Counted from the stretch's first letter, positions 1-8,336 are shown. The stretch: 32,743 bases of DNA from Streptomyces sp. LBL (GCF_029893585.1 NZ_JARXYX010000058.1:1-32743); one strand, 5' to 3'. Made by a program: numbers and translations. The notes: generated by a model from the letters alone, not told the origin.

Positions 1-29
1 GAGGGCGTAGGAACTCCCATCATCCCAGG

Positions 30-899
30 TCAGCGGGCACCTCTTCTCATTTCGTCATCCACAGACCAACTACCGCGCGGTGGATCGAGGCTGAGCACGA
101 CCTGGATACCCGCGTCCTTGAGCACCTGGTCGAACAGTTCGGGGAACTTCCCGTCCCGGTCCCGGATCACGTAGCGGGCCCGGCAGCCGGCGTCCTGGAG
201 ATCCATGACGAGATTCCTGGCGGCCTGCGCCACCCAGGAGGCGGTCGGGTGCGCCGTCGCGCCCAGGACGCGGATGCGTCGGCTGGCATGCCCGATCACC
301 GCGAACACGTACAGCCGCGTCCCGGACAGAGTGATGGTCTCCAAGAAGTCACACGCCAGCAGGGCATCGGCCTGGGAGCGCAGGAAGCCGGCCCAGGTCG
401 TTACGGCGCGTTCGGGTGCCGGGCCGGTCCCGGCGTCCTTGAGGATCTCCCAGACCGTGGACGCCGCCACTTTCACGCCCAGGACGAGCAGCTCACCGTG
501 GATGCGCCGATAGCCCCAGGTCGGGTTCTCGCGGGCCAGGCGCAGCACGAGCACGCGGACGGAGCGCACCGTGCACGGCCGACCCGGACGCTTCGACAGG
601 GAACGGGCCGCGTGGCGGCGCGCGAGAAGATCACGGTGCCAGCGAAGCACGGTATCCGGACGCACCAGCAGCCGTACCCGGCGCAGCACGTTGCGCGGGA
701 GCCGGTGCAGCAGCGCCGCCAGGAACACCCGATCACCCGGAGTGAACCGCACCCTGTCTTCACCGAGTTGGCGTTCCAGCACCATAAGCTGATGACGCAG
801 CGCCAGGATCTCCACGTCCTTGCCGTGGTCGCTTATCGGCAGCAGGCGCAGCATCGCGAACGCGTTCGTCACGCCCAGGTAGGCCAGTCGCAGCAGCAT
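30..899 (-). pseudogene. Integrase-core (IS3-like) transposase, 3' truncated
   Basis: This encodes a DDE-type transposase of the integrase-core kind common in Streptomyces. Residues 1-90 are an Arg-rich N-terminal region, and a helix-turn-helix-like stretch around residues 105-155 contains NPTWGYRRIHGEL. The rve-type catalytic domain starts near residue 180. The first two acidic residues are visible: D184 (in ACDFLETI) and D247 (in IRDRDGKF). Similarity stops at residue 270 (IQVVLS, near position 90), before the catalytic Glu and the usual RPHQ-type C-terminus. The last 19 residues are junction sequence. The element is therefore cut at its 3' end and should be inactive. A second, inverted fragment of the same family begins at 1910. 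Confidence 0.85.
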
Positions 900-1299
900 G
901 ACTGGCCATCATGTCCAGGTGATCCCCAGCCGCCCAGAGCACCCATCCGAGCGTCCGTGCTCGAGACCCCCGTACACCAGCTCCCACCAGGACGGATGAC
1001 TTTTCCGGCAGGGGCACGGCCGCTCGATACGACAACAGGCACTGAAACCAAGCAACTCGACTCCACCCAACTCGGGACAGTCCGCAGACTCCATCGGACC
1101 CGGAGCGGTTCAGTGACGCCACTCCGGTAGCACGTTTCGATGGTGCTCGAAAGGATGGCTGGTATCCACGGGCGGCGCTTGCGGTGTGACGCAAAGAGGT
1201 CGACCACAGTGAGTTGCATCGGTCGACCGAGTGACAGGTCCTCACGGCCGTCTGCTCGAACTGGCGTCACAGTGGGGCCCCAGGCAGGGAGACTTCTGG
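900..1299. other. Gene-free stretch upstream of secreted protein gene
   Basis: I see no supported gene here. Open frames on both strands have composition and codon use unlike the flanking genes. The promoter of the secreted-protein gene at 1300 must lie in the right half. The left edge continues the upstream end of the transposase fragment, since positions 880-920 resemble positions 1885-1925 in inverted orientation. Confidence 0.4.
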
Positions 1300-1647
1300 A
1301 TGCAGTTGCTCAAAAAGCACGTGACCCGTACAGCTGTGGCTCTCGCCCTTGGAGCTGGCACGCTCATCGGCGGCTCCAGCACTGCTTCAGCTGCCGCCGT
1401 CCATCCCCAGTACTTGAACTACAAGTGCGATGACGGGCGGGCCTGCGTATACTCCATTTCCGGACAAGTCTGGAATATGGACCACTGTGGAAATAACCCT
1501 ATCAACGGCGTTTTCAACTATGTCAAGGCCCACGGCAACAGCTTCAGGGTGTGGTATCAGGACTGGACGTGGGATTTGGTCCCGGCATGGAGTGAGCGGA
1601 CCCTGAACGGCGGCAATGTGGTCACGGAAGTGCAAGTGTATTGCTGA
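1300..1647 (+). CDS. Small secreted Cys-rich protein
   Basis: This is a 115-residue exported protein of unknown function. The N-terminus MQLLKKHVTR is followed by a hydrophobic core (TAVALALGAGTLIGG) and an Ala-rich signal peptidase site around residues 30-33 (STASAAA). The mature part of about 83 residues has exactly four cysteines: C43, C49, C63 and C115, the last being the final residue. Two disulphides are therefore likely. It is rich in Trp, Asn and Tyr, and the CDDGRACVYS segment resembles small secreted Streptomyces inhibitor-like proteins, but I cannot assign a family. The ATG at 1300 was chosen because the signal peptide starts there; an upstream in-frame start at 1231 would bury it. 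A purine-rich stretch (CAGGGAGA, about 1285-1292) can serve as ribosome site. A strong terminator follows. Confidence 0.75.
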   Translation: MQLLKKHVTRTAVALALGAGTLIGGSSTASAAAVHPQYLNYKCDDGRACVYSISGQVWNMDHCGNNPINGVFNYVKAHGNSFRVWYQDWTWDLVPAWSERTLNGGNVVTEVQVYC

Positions 1648-1662
1648 GCGCTGTCGGCAAAA

Positions 1663-1695
1663 GCAGCCCCCTCCAGCTTTAAGGAAGGGGGCTGC
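1663..1695 (+). terminator. Rho-independent-type terminator hairpin
   Basis: A perfect 10-bp stem (GCAGCCCCCT at 1663-1672, AGGGGGCTGC at 1686-1695) with a 13-nt loop begins 15 nt after the stop codon of the secreted-protein gene. It is followed by CTTCT, a short T-containing tail typical of actinobacterial terminators. Confidence 0.75.
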
Positions 1696-1909
1696 CTTCT
1701 TGGCCGGCCTCTCTTTTCCTCAGCTTGTGCACGTCAGCGTTGGGTCCCTCCGTCGGAGTTCCCGAGAAAGTGCGTCGTGGCGGCGGCCGGTGGCGTTGCC
1801 CTTGCCGAATTCCTCATCCACGCAGGTGGGATCGGGTTTGGGTGTTGGCCGAGGCCGATCGAGTCGCCGGTGTCGCGCGGCGCCGGTTGGCGCGGCATGA
1901 TGATCGGTC

Positions 1910-2152
1910 GTGCTGCTGAGACTGGCGTACCTGGGTGTGACGAACGCGTTCGCGATGCTGCGACTGCTGCCGATGAGCGGCCGGGAGAAAGATGTCGAGA
2001 TCCTGGCCTTGCGCCACCTGATCGGCGTTCTGGAACGGCAGCTGAACGGGCAGCAGGTCCGGTTCCATGCGAGCGAGCGGGCGTTTTTGGCGTCGCTCCT
2101 CCATGGCCTGCCACGGGAAGTGCTGCGCCGGATGTGGCTGCTGGTGCGGCCG
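1910..2152 (+). pseudogene. Integrase-core transposase, N-terminal fragment
   Basis: This is the first 81 codons (GTG start) of the same transposase family as at 30-899. The two share MLLRLAYLGVTNAFAMLRLL and the EKDVEILALRH and VLRRxxLLVRP segments with scattered substitutions. Similarity ends at LVRP (position 2152), where unrelated sequence begins, so no catalytic domain remains. It lies inverted relative to the first copy and, with it, brackets the secreted-protein gene at 1300-1647. Divergence between the copies suggests two related insertions rather than one recent composite transposon. Confidence 0.8.
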
Positions 2153-2390
2153 GCAAGGAGTTCGACACGGTCCAGCGCGGCGTGAACCAGAATCTGAAGA
2201 AGCTTCAGGACAACCTGGTCGACCTTGAAGAAGTAATGCGCCTGAGCGTCGGCGACTTCACCGAGCAGGAGCAGGAGCGCATCCGCTTGCGCTCGCGGGT
2301 CTTGCGGGCGGGGAAGTCGATCACCTCGTCGAAGGCGGCGGGCTCCACGGGGTTGGCCCAGGGCTCCGTCGTTCTCGCGATCGGCCGGGA
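2153..2390. other. Unidentified coding-like fragment between two IS remnants
   Basis: On the plus strand an open frame reads as a charged, probably helical segment (NLKKLQDNLVDLEEVMRL then FTEQEQERIRLRSR). On the minus strand another coding-like stretch reads EPWANPVEPAAFDEVIDFP. Neither has a recognisable start or a family I can name. This is probably a scrap of host or phage gene trapped between the transposase fragment ending at 2152 and the ISAs1 element. Confidence 0.35.
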
Positions 2391-3549
2391 ATGTTCACGT
2401 GAGTCCGAGGGTCGCCAGCGGCCGGGTCATGTTCCGCCCGTGATGGCGCAGGCCCTCGGCGATGTTGTCCCGCCCCGCCAGGCGGAGTGCGCCGATGGCC
2501 AGGTTCCGAAGGGAGGCCATCGCCCGCGGTGCGCTGCCGGTCCGCACCCGCGAGGCATCCTCCCCGAACGTCACATCCCTGACATGGTGCTCACGATTCT
2601 CAATGGCCCAGTGCCCGCGCACGCGTTCCGCCAGGTCAGCGGCTGCCGCCTGGTGAGCTGTCAGGCTGGTGACCGCGTAGACGCGTTCGAGTGACACCTT
2701 CCCGGTGCGCACCGTGCGCCGTCGGCGGACGATCTGCAGCGCCTGGCCGGCGTGCGGGAACAGCAGCCGCGGCACGGTGACGGCCTTCAGCCGACGGATC
2801 TCGTCGCGGCCGTGGGCTGCGGTGCGGGTGCGGTCCATCAGCGGCACCTCCTTCTAGGGAAGATCCTTCACCAGCGCGTGCAGGGTTGGGTGGTTGCCCT
2901 TGAGTACGGCGATGTAGCGCGCGCCCTTCTCCTCGACCAGGAACTTCGCGTGGTCGATCTGGGTCAGCAGTGCATCGAAGGTCACCACCGCACCGGTCAG
3001 GTCCAGCGGCTCGAGCAGCGGCCGGAACGCGGTGATCTCATTGCTCTTGGCGTCGACCTCGCGCTGGGCGAGCACGATGCCGTCGCCGCGCAGCGCGGAC
3101 AGCAGATGGATGCAGCGGCCGTCGGTGCGGATGGCGCCGCGCAGGGATTTGCCGTCCACCGCGATGGCCGCCCGCACCGGGCGGGGCGGCGGGTGCTCGT
3201 CCTCGTCGGCGGCACGGGAGGCGTCCGCACGAGCGGCGAGCCAGCCGCCGATCGTCGCGTCGAGCGCGTCGCCGTCGATGCGCTGCAGTACCCGGCGCAT
3301 GGTCGCCTCGCTGGGCGCCCGGCAGGGCCGGTCCGGATCGCGCAGCGTGGCCCCGCAGGGAAGGAGGAGCTGGTCAGGGGCATCGGCGGCCCACTCGGCG
3401 ATGGCGGTGAGGGACTTCGCTCCGGCCAGGACGGCGCAGGCGGCCAGGGCCAGGACGTACGGCAGCGGGTGGCGCCGGCCCTTCAGGCGGCGCGGGTTGG
3501 GCAGGCGGCGCAGCCGGTCCAGCAGGTTGGGCAGTTCATCGGAGCCCTG
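2359..3549 (-). mobile_element. ISAs1-family element, possible terminal repeats
   Basis: The ISAs1 transposase frame is bracketed by CAGGGCTCCG at 2359 (plus strand) and its exact complement ending at 3549. This 10-bp match is a candidate terminal repeat pair, since ISAs1 ends commonly begin CAGGG. No target duplication is visible, and the 3549 end lies unusually close to the transposase coding start. One end could therefore be a coincidental match on a truncated element. Confidence 0.4.
2395..3549 (-). pseudogene. ISAs1-family transposase with in-frame TAG
   Basis: Read on the minus strand, one continuous frame runs from about 3549 to 2395 and carries the ISAs1 landmarks: YVLALAACAVLAGAKSLTAI, AVDGKSLRGA (first catalytic Asp), NEITAFRPLLEPLDLTGAVVTFDAL, HWAIENREHHVRDVTFGEDAS and a C-terminal NLAIGALRLAG. 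The frame is broken by a single TAG at 2854-2856, inside KDLP-stop-KEVPLMDRT. The intact paralogue at 24.6-25.7 kb has Trp at this position (GLPWEKASAKFYDRT), so the change is TGG to TAG. The N-terminus lacks a start codon and the first 20-40 usual residues. It abuts the PgsA-like gene, whose stop codon lies inside it. Confidence 0.85.
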
Positions 3550-4156
3550 GCCCGCAGGGTGTGCTCCCTTGAATGATTCGCCGGACTTGAATCATATAAA
3601 GCCCGCCGGTCCACCAGTACAGAGCTGTGCCCCATCCCGCGAAGGCCCAGCCCAGAACTGACGCCCAATCCCAGTGTTCGATGTTCCCGTTGCCAAGCAA
3701 GAGCAGAGGGAAGGCGAACATAAGATTAAAGGTGGCCGCTTTGCCTAAGAAATTTACCTGTAGTGGAGGATAGTCATATCGCCGCAGGACGATCACCGCC
3801 ACTCCAAGGAGCAGCTCACGGGAAACAAGTAGAGCGCTCAGCCAGAGAGGCAGGATTCCTCGCCAGGTGAGACCGACCAGGGTCGAGGCGACGTACAGGC
3901 GGTCTGCAGCAGGGTCGAGAATCCGCCCCAAGCTGGAGACTTGATTCCAGCGAGGCGCCAGCTTTCCATCCAGATAGTCCGAGACGCCACTGAAAGCCAG
4001 AATGATCAAGGCCCAGGCATCATGCCCCGGACCGCCAAATTCAGACCGTAGGATCAGCCAGAGGAATATTGGGACACCGGCAAGACGTGCCATGCTAAGA
4101 ACATTCGGAATAGTGAAAGTCTGGCCGAATCTTCCGTCAGCAGTCGGCATCCTCAT
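3536..4156 (-). CDS. CDP-alcohol phosphatidyltransferase (PgsA-like)
   Basis: This is an integral membrane enzyme of the CDP-alcohol phosphotransferase family, which moves a phosphatidyl group from CDP-diacylglycerol to a small alcohol. It is 206 residues from the ATG at 4156, with several hydrophobic segments (IPNVLSMARLAGVPIFLWLI, ILPLWLSALLVSRELLLGVAV, FNLMFAFPLLLL). The start was chosen because GGAG sits 6 nt upstream; an earlier in-frame ATG at 4168 has no ribosome site. The family motif DGxxAR-x8-GxxxDxxxD appears as DGKLAP-x8-GRILDPAAD, so the motif Arg is Pro here. The last 10 or so codons (GSTPCGPGLR) and the stop lie in ISAs1 sequence, so the C-terminus was probably replaced by the insertion. 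Activity is doubtful. Confidence 0.8.
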   Translation of the reverse strand: MRMPTADGRFGQTFTIPNVLSMARLAGVPIFLWLILRSEFGGPGHDAWALIILAFSGVSDYLDGKLAPRWNQVSSLGRILDPAADRLYVASTLVGLTWRGILPLWLSALLVSRELLLGVAVIVLRRYDYPPLQVNFLGKAATFNLMFAFPLLLLGNGNIEHWDWASVLGWAFAGWGTALYWWTGGLYMIQVRRIIQGSTPCGPGLR

Positions 4157-4183
4157 TTGATGCTCCATATTTGATCGGATTCG

Positions 4184-4450
4184 CTATCCAGTAGCAGCGC
4201 CGGAGTCCGGCGGAAGCTCAAGATCCGTCGTCTCGTGCGAATCGGTCGGGATGCTGCCCGGTGACCAGCCGAGTACCTCCTCGAAACGGCGGGCCGCGAA
4301 GGGGACGGGTGGGCGTCCGCGATCACTCTCGTGGAGCTTGATGGTCGCCTGGCTCAACTGGATGCGATATGCGAGCTCCCTCACGGAGATGCCCTCGGCT
4401 TCCCGGAACTCGATGAGAGCTTGCGCTAGCCGCTCGGATTCTTCGCTCAT
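4184..4450 (-). CDS. XRE-family HTH regulator
   Basis: This is a short DNA-binding protein of 88 residues. After the start MSEESERLAQALIEFREAEG, a lambda-repressor-type helix-turn-helix follows (ISVRELAYRIQLSQATIKLHESDR). Next comes a conserved actinobacterial tail, ARRFEEVLGWSPGSI, seen in small XRE proteins of phage-repressor type. It lies 27 nt upstream of the PgsA-like gene on the same strand, so the two may be co-transcribed. Several in-frame ATGs precede this start (to 4510), and no clear ribosome site separates them, so the exact N-terminus is uncertain. Its targets are unknown. Confidence 0.75.
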   Translation of the reverse strand: MSEESERLAQALIEFREAEGISVRELAYRIQLSQATIKLHESDRGRPPVPFAARRFEEVLGWSPGSIPTDSHETTDLELPPDSGAATG

Positions 4451-4531
4451 GGCCAAAGCATTCCGCATCACGAATGCTTTGGTCAGCATCCCGGCCTGGT
4501 CCGCACGCAACTTGTACTTCTCGCCGCTCCA

Positions 4532-4795
4532 TCAGGAGCCGAAGCGTTCTCGACGGACTGAACCGGTGCGATCTGGCCCCAACGAGACGTATCGCACCGG
4601 TAGTTCGGAGAAGGACCGGTCGGCCCGAGCTGTAACACCTTCGAGGGCAAGGTCGTGCCCTTCCTCCGTCGCAACGGCAGTGCCCAGCACCTGCTGGGAT
4701 GCCGCGAAGGGCACACTCTTCCGAGACGCTTCCACCTCGACGTCGCCCTCGGCCACCTGGAGGAGGTCGAGCGGCACGGTCGTAGTTGCCGGCAC
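4532..4795 (-). CDS. Hypothetical protein (strand ambiguous)
   Basis: This is an 87-residue open frame with good G/C third-position bias, beginning MPATTTVPLDLLQVAEGDVE and ending VSLGPDRTGSVRRERFGS. It lies 81 nt upstream of the XRE gene in the same direction. No family is recognised. It overlaps the coding-like plus-strand frame at 4655-4966, and at most one of the two is likely to be real over the shared stretch. Confidence 0.3.
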   Translation of the reverse strand: MPATTTVPLDLLQVAEGDVEVEASRKSVPFAASQQVLGTAVATEEGHDLALEGVTARADRSFSELPVRYVSLGPDRTGSVRRERFGS

Positions 4796-4966
4796 CGGCT
4801 ACACACCTACCGCACCGAGTACGTACGCGGGGTGCACCGCATCGCCCTGCACTGCGATGCCCACGCCTGGATGGCAACGTGGACGAGGGAGGTGACCGTG
4901 GCCGAGGCTGCCAGCATCGTGCGCGCCTACGTGGACGCCGCTCTGTCTGGAAACGGCCCCGGCTGA
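4655..4966 (+). CDS. Hypothetical protein (possibly only its 3' part is real)
   Basis: This is a 103-residue frame. The second half (TYRTEYVRGVHRIALHCDAH then TREVTVAEAASIVRAYVDAAL) looks like a genuine globular protein end with a C-terminal helix. The first half may be a shadow of the opposite-strand frame at 4532-4795. The start (GTG at 4655) is weak. No function can be assigned. Confidence 0.35.
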   Translation: MPFLRRNGSAQHLLGCREGHTLPRRFHLDVALGHLEEVERHGRSCRHRLHTYRTEYVRGVHRIALHCDAHAWMATWTREVTVAEAASIVRAYVDAALSGNGPG

Positions 4967-5044
4967 GGTCTGCCGCATTGCCTGACTTGTGGCGGTCATG
5001 GACTCTGGAAGGCTTGCCACGGTGGCAGGCGTTTGGGGGATGTG

Positions 5045-5758
5045 ATGGCCCGCCCGGCGGTACGCGATGGCAGTGATCCCAAGGCCATTCGCGACACTCG
5101 TGTGTTGGTCGACTGTCTGCAGGAGCTGGTGCGAGGTGCCTACCGGCCCGTCAGGAACTGTGCCAAGTATTCAGAGGTGGTGTGGTTTCGCGGAGCTGCC
5201 CGAGGGGCTCGTCCGCCGTTCCCGGGACGCCGACTCCCAGATCATGGTGGTCAAGCACCGTCCGCCTCTTGAACCACCTCGGTTGCCTGCCATCCTGGAC
5301 GGCCGCGTGTCGGTCGAGGCCGCAGCTACCGCTGCTACCGAGCCTCCCGAGCTGATTGACGACACGCTGATCGATGACGATCAGGCCGAAGCCCCCGCTG
5401 ACCAGGGAGAAACCCCGAAGGCGTTGGACATCGGCACGTCGGAGGTCCGCAAGGTTTACGAAGCCTGGGCCGGACGATGGAAGCGGTGGGCGCAGGAGGA
5501 GCTGGCGGCCGAACCGCAGCGCCTTCTGCGTCAGCAGCTGTACCGGATGGCCAAGAAGGTCCAGCAGGACGGTGACACGTTCGAGGTCGTCCTGGCGGTA
5601 GGGCTCTTACAGATGGGGGCCGAGCGCGCTTCAGCTCGGGTGCGCAGGCACCTGGTGACTGCGCCCGTTACCCTCACGGTTGACCTGAATTCGGTCAACA
5701 TGACGGTGTCCCTGGTGCCGGGGCAGTCGGGCCGTCTGGAAGACACCGAGTTCCTCAG
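5045..5758 (+). pseudogene. Helicase/ATPase-like protein, N-terminal fragment with frameshift
   Basis: The ATG at 5045 follows GGGGGA and opens MARPAVRDGSDPKAIRDTRV, running to SEVVWFR. There the frame moves by one base (extra G near 5191) into ELPEGLVRRSRDADSQIMVV, then an acidic linker (EPPELIDDTLIDDDQAEAP). A helical part follows (VYEAWAGRWKRWAQEELAAE, LYRMAKKVQQDGDTFEVVLA), then a beta-rich part (VRRHLVTAPVTLTVDLNSVN) ending at LEDTEFL. This order resembles the N-terminal region of large superfamily-I-helicase-like AAA proteins found in actinobacterial defence islands. No Walker motif is present because the gene is cut at about 5758, where an inverted recombinase fragment begins. The family call is inference. 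Confidence 0.5.
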
Positions 5759-5769
5759 TGAGTCCCGCC

Positions 5770-6209
5770 GTGCTCGAAGCGCGGGCCAAGCTGCAGCTGC
5801 CGTTGCGGTTGAGGATGCCCCGCTCGTTGAGGTCGGCGGCCATGCCGGAGAGGGTCGCTCCGGCGAGCAGCGCGTGAAAGCAGTCCCTGACCTCGGCGGC
5901 TTCGTCTTCGACGAGCTCCGCGCCGTCTGCGGTGTATCCGAAGCAGCGCGGCCCGGTCGGCGGCAGGCCGCGCTCGACGCGCTGGGGCGTCTCCCGCTGC
6001 TCCCGCTCCGGCATCTGCTCGACCTCGCCGAGGAGGCCGGCGAGGAGGCGGCCAGCGGCCGTCGTGAGGTCCAACTCGGGGCCCCTGACGCACAGCACGG
6101 ACACCTCGTGCTTGCGGAGAATCTCGATTCCCTCGGCCCGTTCGCGCCGGTTCCGCCAGAGCGTGTAGACGATGATGACGTCGACTTCGCCGCGCTGTAC
6201 GGCAGCCAT
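5770..6209 (-). pseudogene. Large serine recombinase, internal fragment
   Basis: The frame contains the back half of a resolvase catalytic domain (MAAVQRGEVDVIIVYTLWRN through LLAGLLGEVEQMPEREQRE). The start of a Recombinase domain follows (GPRCFGYTADGAELVEDEAA, then LLAGATLSGMAADLNERGIL). The N-terminal catalytic serine region and the whole zinc-ribbon/C-terminal part are missing, so it cannot recombine DNA. The sequence upstream of 6209 has an in-frame stop, and the fragment abuts the truncated helicase-like gene from the opposite strand. It probably marks the scar of a lost integrative element. Confidence 0.8.
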
Positions 6210-6303
6210 GAGGAGTTCTCGCTTGCGAAATCACACCTACCGACCGTCCCTCGGCCCCTGGCCGAGGGAGGCGCAAGCAGCTACCTCAATCGCCTCCCCG
6301 GGC

Positions 6304-6313
6304 GGGTATACCC
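6304..6313. promoter_or_regulatory. Candidate operator of the TA-like pair
   Basis: GGGTATACCC is a perfect 10-bp palindrome 17 nt before the start codon of the putative antitoxin gene. TATTCT (6318-6323) is a possible -10 hexamer just after it. Autoregulation through a short palindrome at this spot is usual for toxin-antitoxin operons; binding here is inferred. Confidence 0.4.
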
Positions 6314-6330
6314 GATGTATTCTGTCAGGC

Positions 6331-6582
6331 ATGGCACACACAACGATCAAGGTCGAGAGCAGTGTCCGGGACCGGCTGGCGATCCTGGCCGCCGAGAAGG
6401 ACACAACGATCGCGGGGCTCGTCGGCGAATTCGCCACCCACACCCTCACGCAGAGCGAGCGGGACGAGCAGGTCGCGAAGACCCTCGAAGTCCTGCACGC
6501 GCTCTCCGGCTACGCCCCGGATCCCGAGCAGGACCGCGCAGCGGACGATGAGCTCACGCGTCGGCTCGGCAGCGCCGCGTGA
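6331..6582 (+). CDS. Putative antitoxin (RHH-like small protein)
   Basis: This is an 83-residue protein. It opens with MAHTTIKVESSVRDRLAILA, a beta strand followed by a helix as in ribbon-helix-helix antitoxins. A second helix follows (DTTIAGLVGEFATHTL), then a long acidic tail (SGYAPDPEQDRAADDELTRR) of the type that wraps a partner toxin. Its stop codon overlaps the GTG start of the downstream PIN-like gene (GTGA at 6579-6582), which indicates translational coupling. In similar pairs the first protein neutralises the second and represses the operon. Assignment rests on size, fold pattern and context; no toxicity is shown. Confidence 0.65.
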   Translation: MAHTTIKVESSVRDRLAILAAEKDTTIAGLVGEFATHTLTQSERDEQVAKTLEVLHALSGYAPDPEQDRAADDELTRRLGSAA

Positions 6583-6968
6583 ACCCTGTCGCCCCTGTCG
6601 ATGTAGTCCTCGACGACAGCGCGCTGCTCGCTCTGGGCTCGGGCAACGCCCTGGCCTCCCGCCTTCTGTACCAGGCCGCCGAGACCGGGGCCTGGCGCGT
6701 CCACGTCGCGCTGGCCACACTCGCCGAAGCGGACCGGGTACGCACCGGACTCGCCGGCCACCTCGGCATGCTCGACCAGGTGGTTTTTCATCCGCTCGAT
6801 CTCGCCGCGGTCTTGGCCGCCTCGGGCCACGAGCGGTCTCTGGGCTGGTGCCACACCCACCATGTGGCCATGCCCGGCCCCGAGCGCCTGGATGGGGCAC
6901 GCGTCGCCACCGTCCAGCCCAAGGCCTGGGACGGGGCCGGCGTCCGGGTGCTCGACCTCGCTCCGTGA
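6579..6968 (+). CDS. Putative toxin, PIN-like domain
   Basis: This is a 129-residue protein starting at a GTG that overlaps the previous stop. The N-terminal VDVVLDDSALLALGSGN fits the first strand and metal-binding Asp (D12/D13) of PIN-type RNases. TLAEADRV in the middle offers the usual acidic residue of helix 3, and the C-terminus ends in a strand, GVRVLDLAP. The later acidic positions are less clear than in VapC, and the segment ERSLGWCHTHHVAMPGPERL is not typical. A diverged PIN-like toxin is likely but not certain. It ends an apparent two-gene operon, with only about 250 nt of empty sequence before the next IS. Confidence 0.6.
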   Translation: MNPVAPVDVVLDDSALLALGSGNALASRLLYQAAETGAWRVHVALATLAEADRVRTGLAGHLGMLDQVVFHPLDLAAVLAASGHERSLGWCHTHHVAMPGPERLDGARVATVQPKAWDGAGVRVLDLAP

Positions 6969-7221
6969 GCGATCCGCCCGGGTTGGGGCGGAATTCACCA
7001 GTGGATGTGATCCCAGCGCTTCCCCATGTGCACGGAATTCACCGGGTAGTTGACATCTGTTATCTGATTAGCGAATCGTGAATCATGGTGCAAAGCGCGT
7101 CCGAACGGTTGCGTGAGGTCTCGGCAAAGCCCTTCGGTAATCGTTACTGACTTCGGCTCGGCAGGGTGATCTTTGTCGATGTGCCTGATGGGCCAGGGGT
7201 GCAGGCTGTATTTCGTGCTGT

Positions 7222-8205
7222 GTGAGATATCCGGATGGGGGCGGGCTGACGGCTGCGGGGCGGCAGCGTCGGGAGGCCGTACGGTGGCAGGCGGCCGGGC
7301 TGTTCGAGCAGAAGATCAAGCCGCTGGAGGTCACTCAGCGCCTGCGAGTGAGCCCGAAGTCGGCCTACCAGTGGCACCAGTTGTGGCGAAGCGGCGGGAT
7401 CGCGCCCTGGTTTCGCGCGGGCCGAGCGGATCACGGTGCCGTCTGTCGCCACGCTGTCTGGAGAAGCTCGCCGCGTATCTGGAGGAGGGACCGGCCGTGC
7501 ACGGCTGGGTGGAGGACCAGGTGTGGACCGCTGCGCGGGTGGCCAATCTGATCGGCCGGAAGTTCCACGTCTCCTACAGCGTCTCAGGCGCCACCCGGCT
7601 GATGCACCGGCTCGGGTTCTCCCCTCAGGTCCCCGTACGGCGGGTCGCCGAGCGTGACGAGGAGTCGGTAAAGGTGTGGAAGGAGGCGACCTGGGCGGAG
7701 GTAAAAGGGCCCGGGCGGCCTGCGGGGGCTACATCTGCTTCGAGGACGAAGCAGGCTTCACCCGCCGACCGCTCCGGGGCCGCACCTGGGGGCGACGCGG
7801 ACACACCCCGGTCGTGACGGTGAGTGGACGCCGCTCGGGGCGGCTGTCGGTGGCCGGGCTGATTGCGATGCGGCCCGGCGCACGGACCCGGCTGTGCCAC
7901 CGGCTGATCGCCCACCCCGCGGGCAAGGGCAAGCGCCGCAGTATGAGCGAGCGCGACTTCATCGCTCTGCTCGACGGTACTCACCAGCTCATCAAGGCAC
8001 CGGTCGTGTTGGTCTGGGATCGGCTCAACACCCATGTCTCCCGAACGATGCGAGAGTTGATCGACGCACGGGAATGGCTGACGGTGTTCCTGCTGCCCGC
8101 CTACTCGCCCGACCTGAACCCGGTCGAGGGTGTGTGGGCCCACGACAAGCGCAGCCTGGCCAACCTCGCCGTAGTCGCCCTGGACCGCTTGGAGACCCTC
8201 GTCGG
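7222..8205 (+). pseudogene. IS630-family transposase with two frameshifts
   Basis: The protein is recoverable in three frames. The first is an N-terminal HTH (MRYPDGGGLTAAGRQRREAV to SPKSAYQWHQLWRSGG). Near 7395 it shifts into RDRALVSRGPSGSRCRLSPR to VWKEATWAEVKG. Near 7715-7730 it shifts again into YICFEDEAGFTRRPLRGRTW to ALDRLETLV. The IS630/Tc1 catalytic triad is present across the pieces: FEDEAGF, VWDRLNTH and LNPVEGVW. After LETLV (about 8200) the family sequence ends and unrelated DNA follows, so the last 30 or so residues are also gone. Neither terminal repeat could be identified. Confidence 0.85.
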
Positions 8206-8219
8206 GGGCAGGGATCTGA

Positions 8220-8336
8220 GCCAACAAAGTGGTGACCAATCTCGTGCGCCTGAGAAACAGCGAGAACCCACACCCGATGCCACGGGCGGACGACCCGGCC
8301 CGCGAGCTCTACCCGCTCGGCCACGGACTGACCTAA
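8220..8336 (+). pseudogene. Orphan C-terminal coding fragment
   Basis: After a TGA at 8217-8219, an open frame reads ANKVVTNLVRLRNSENPHPM and ends ELYPLGHGLT with TAA at 8334-8336. Codon choice is typical of the host. It looks like the tail of an unidentified gene left between the IS630 wreck and the two-component locus. Confidence 0.35.

Noticed and set aside
5067..6551. A 494-residue plus-strand open frame
   Set aside because: It is a chance fusion of the helicase-like fragment with the antisense of the serine recombinase fragment. No family spans it.
7083..7334. Minus-strand frame before the IS630 remnant
   Set aside because: It has no ribosome site or family feature and overlaps the IS630 N-terminal region.
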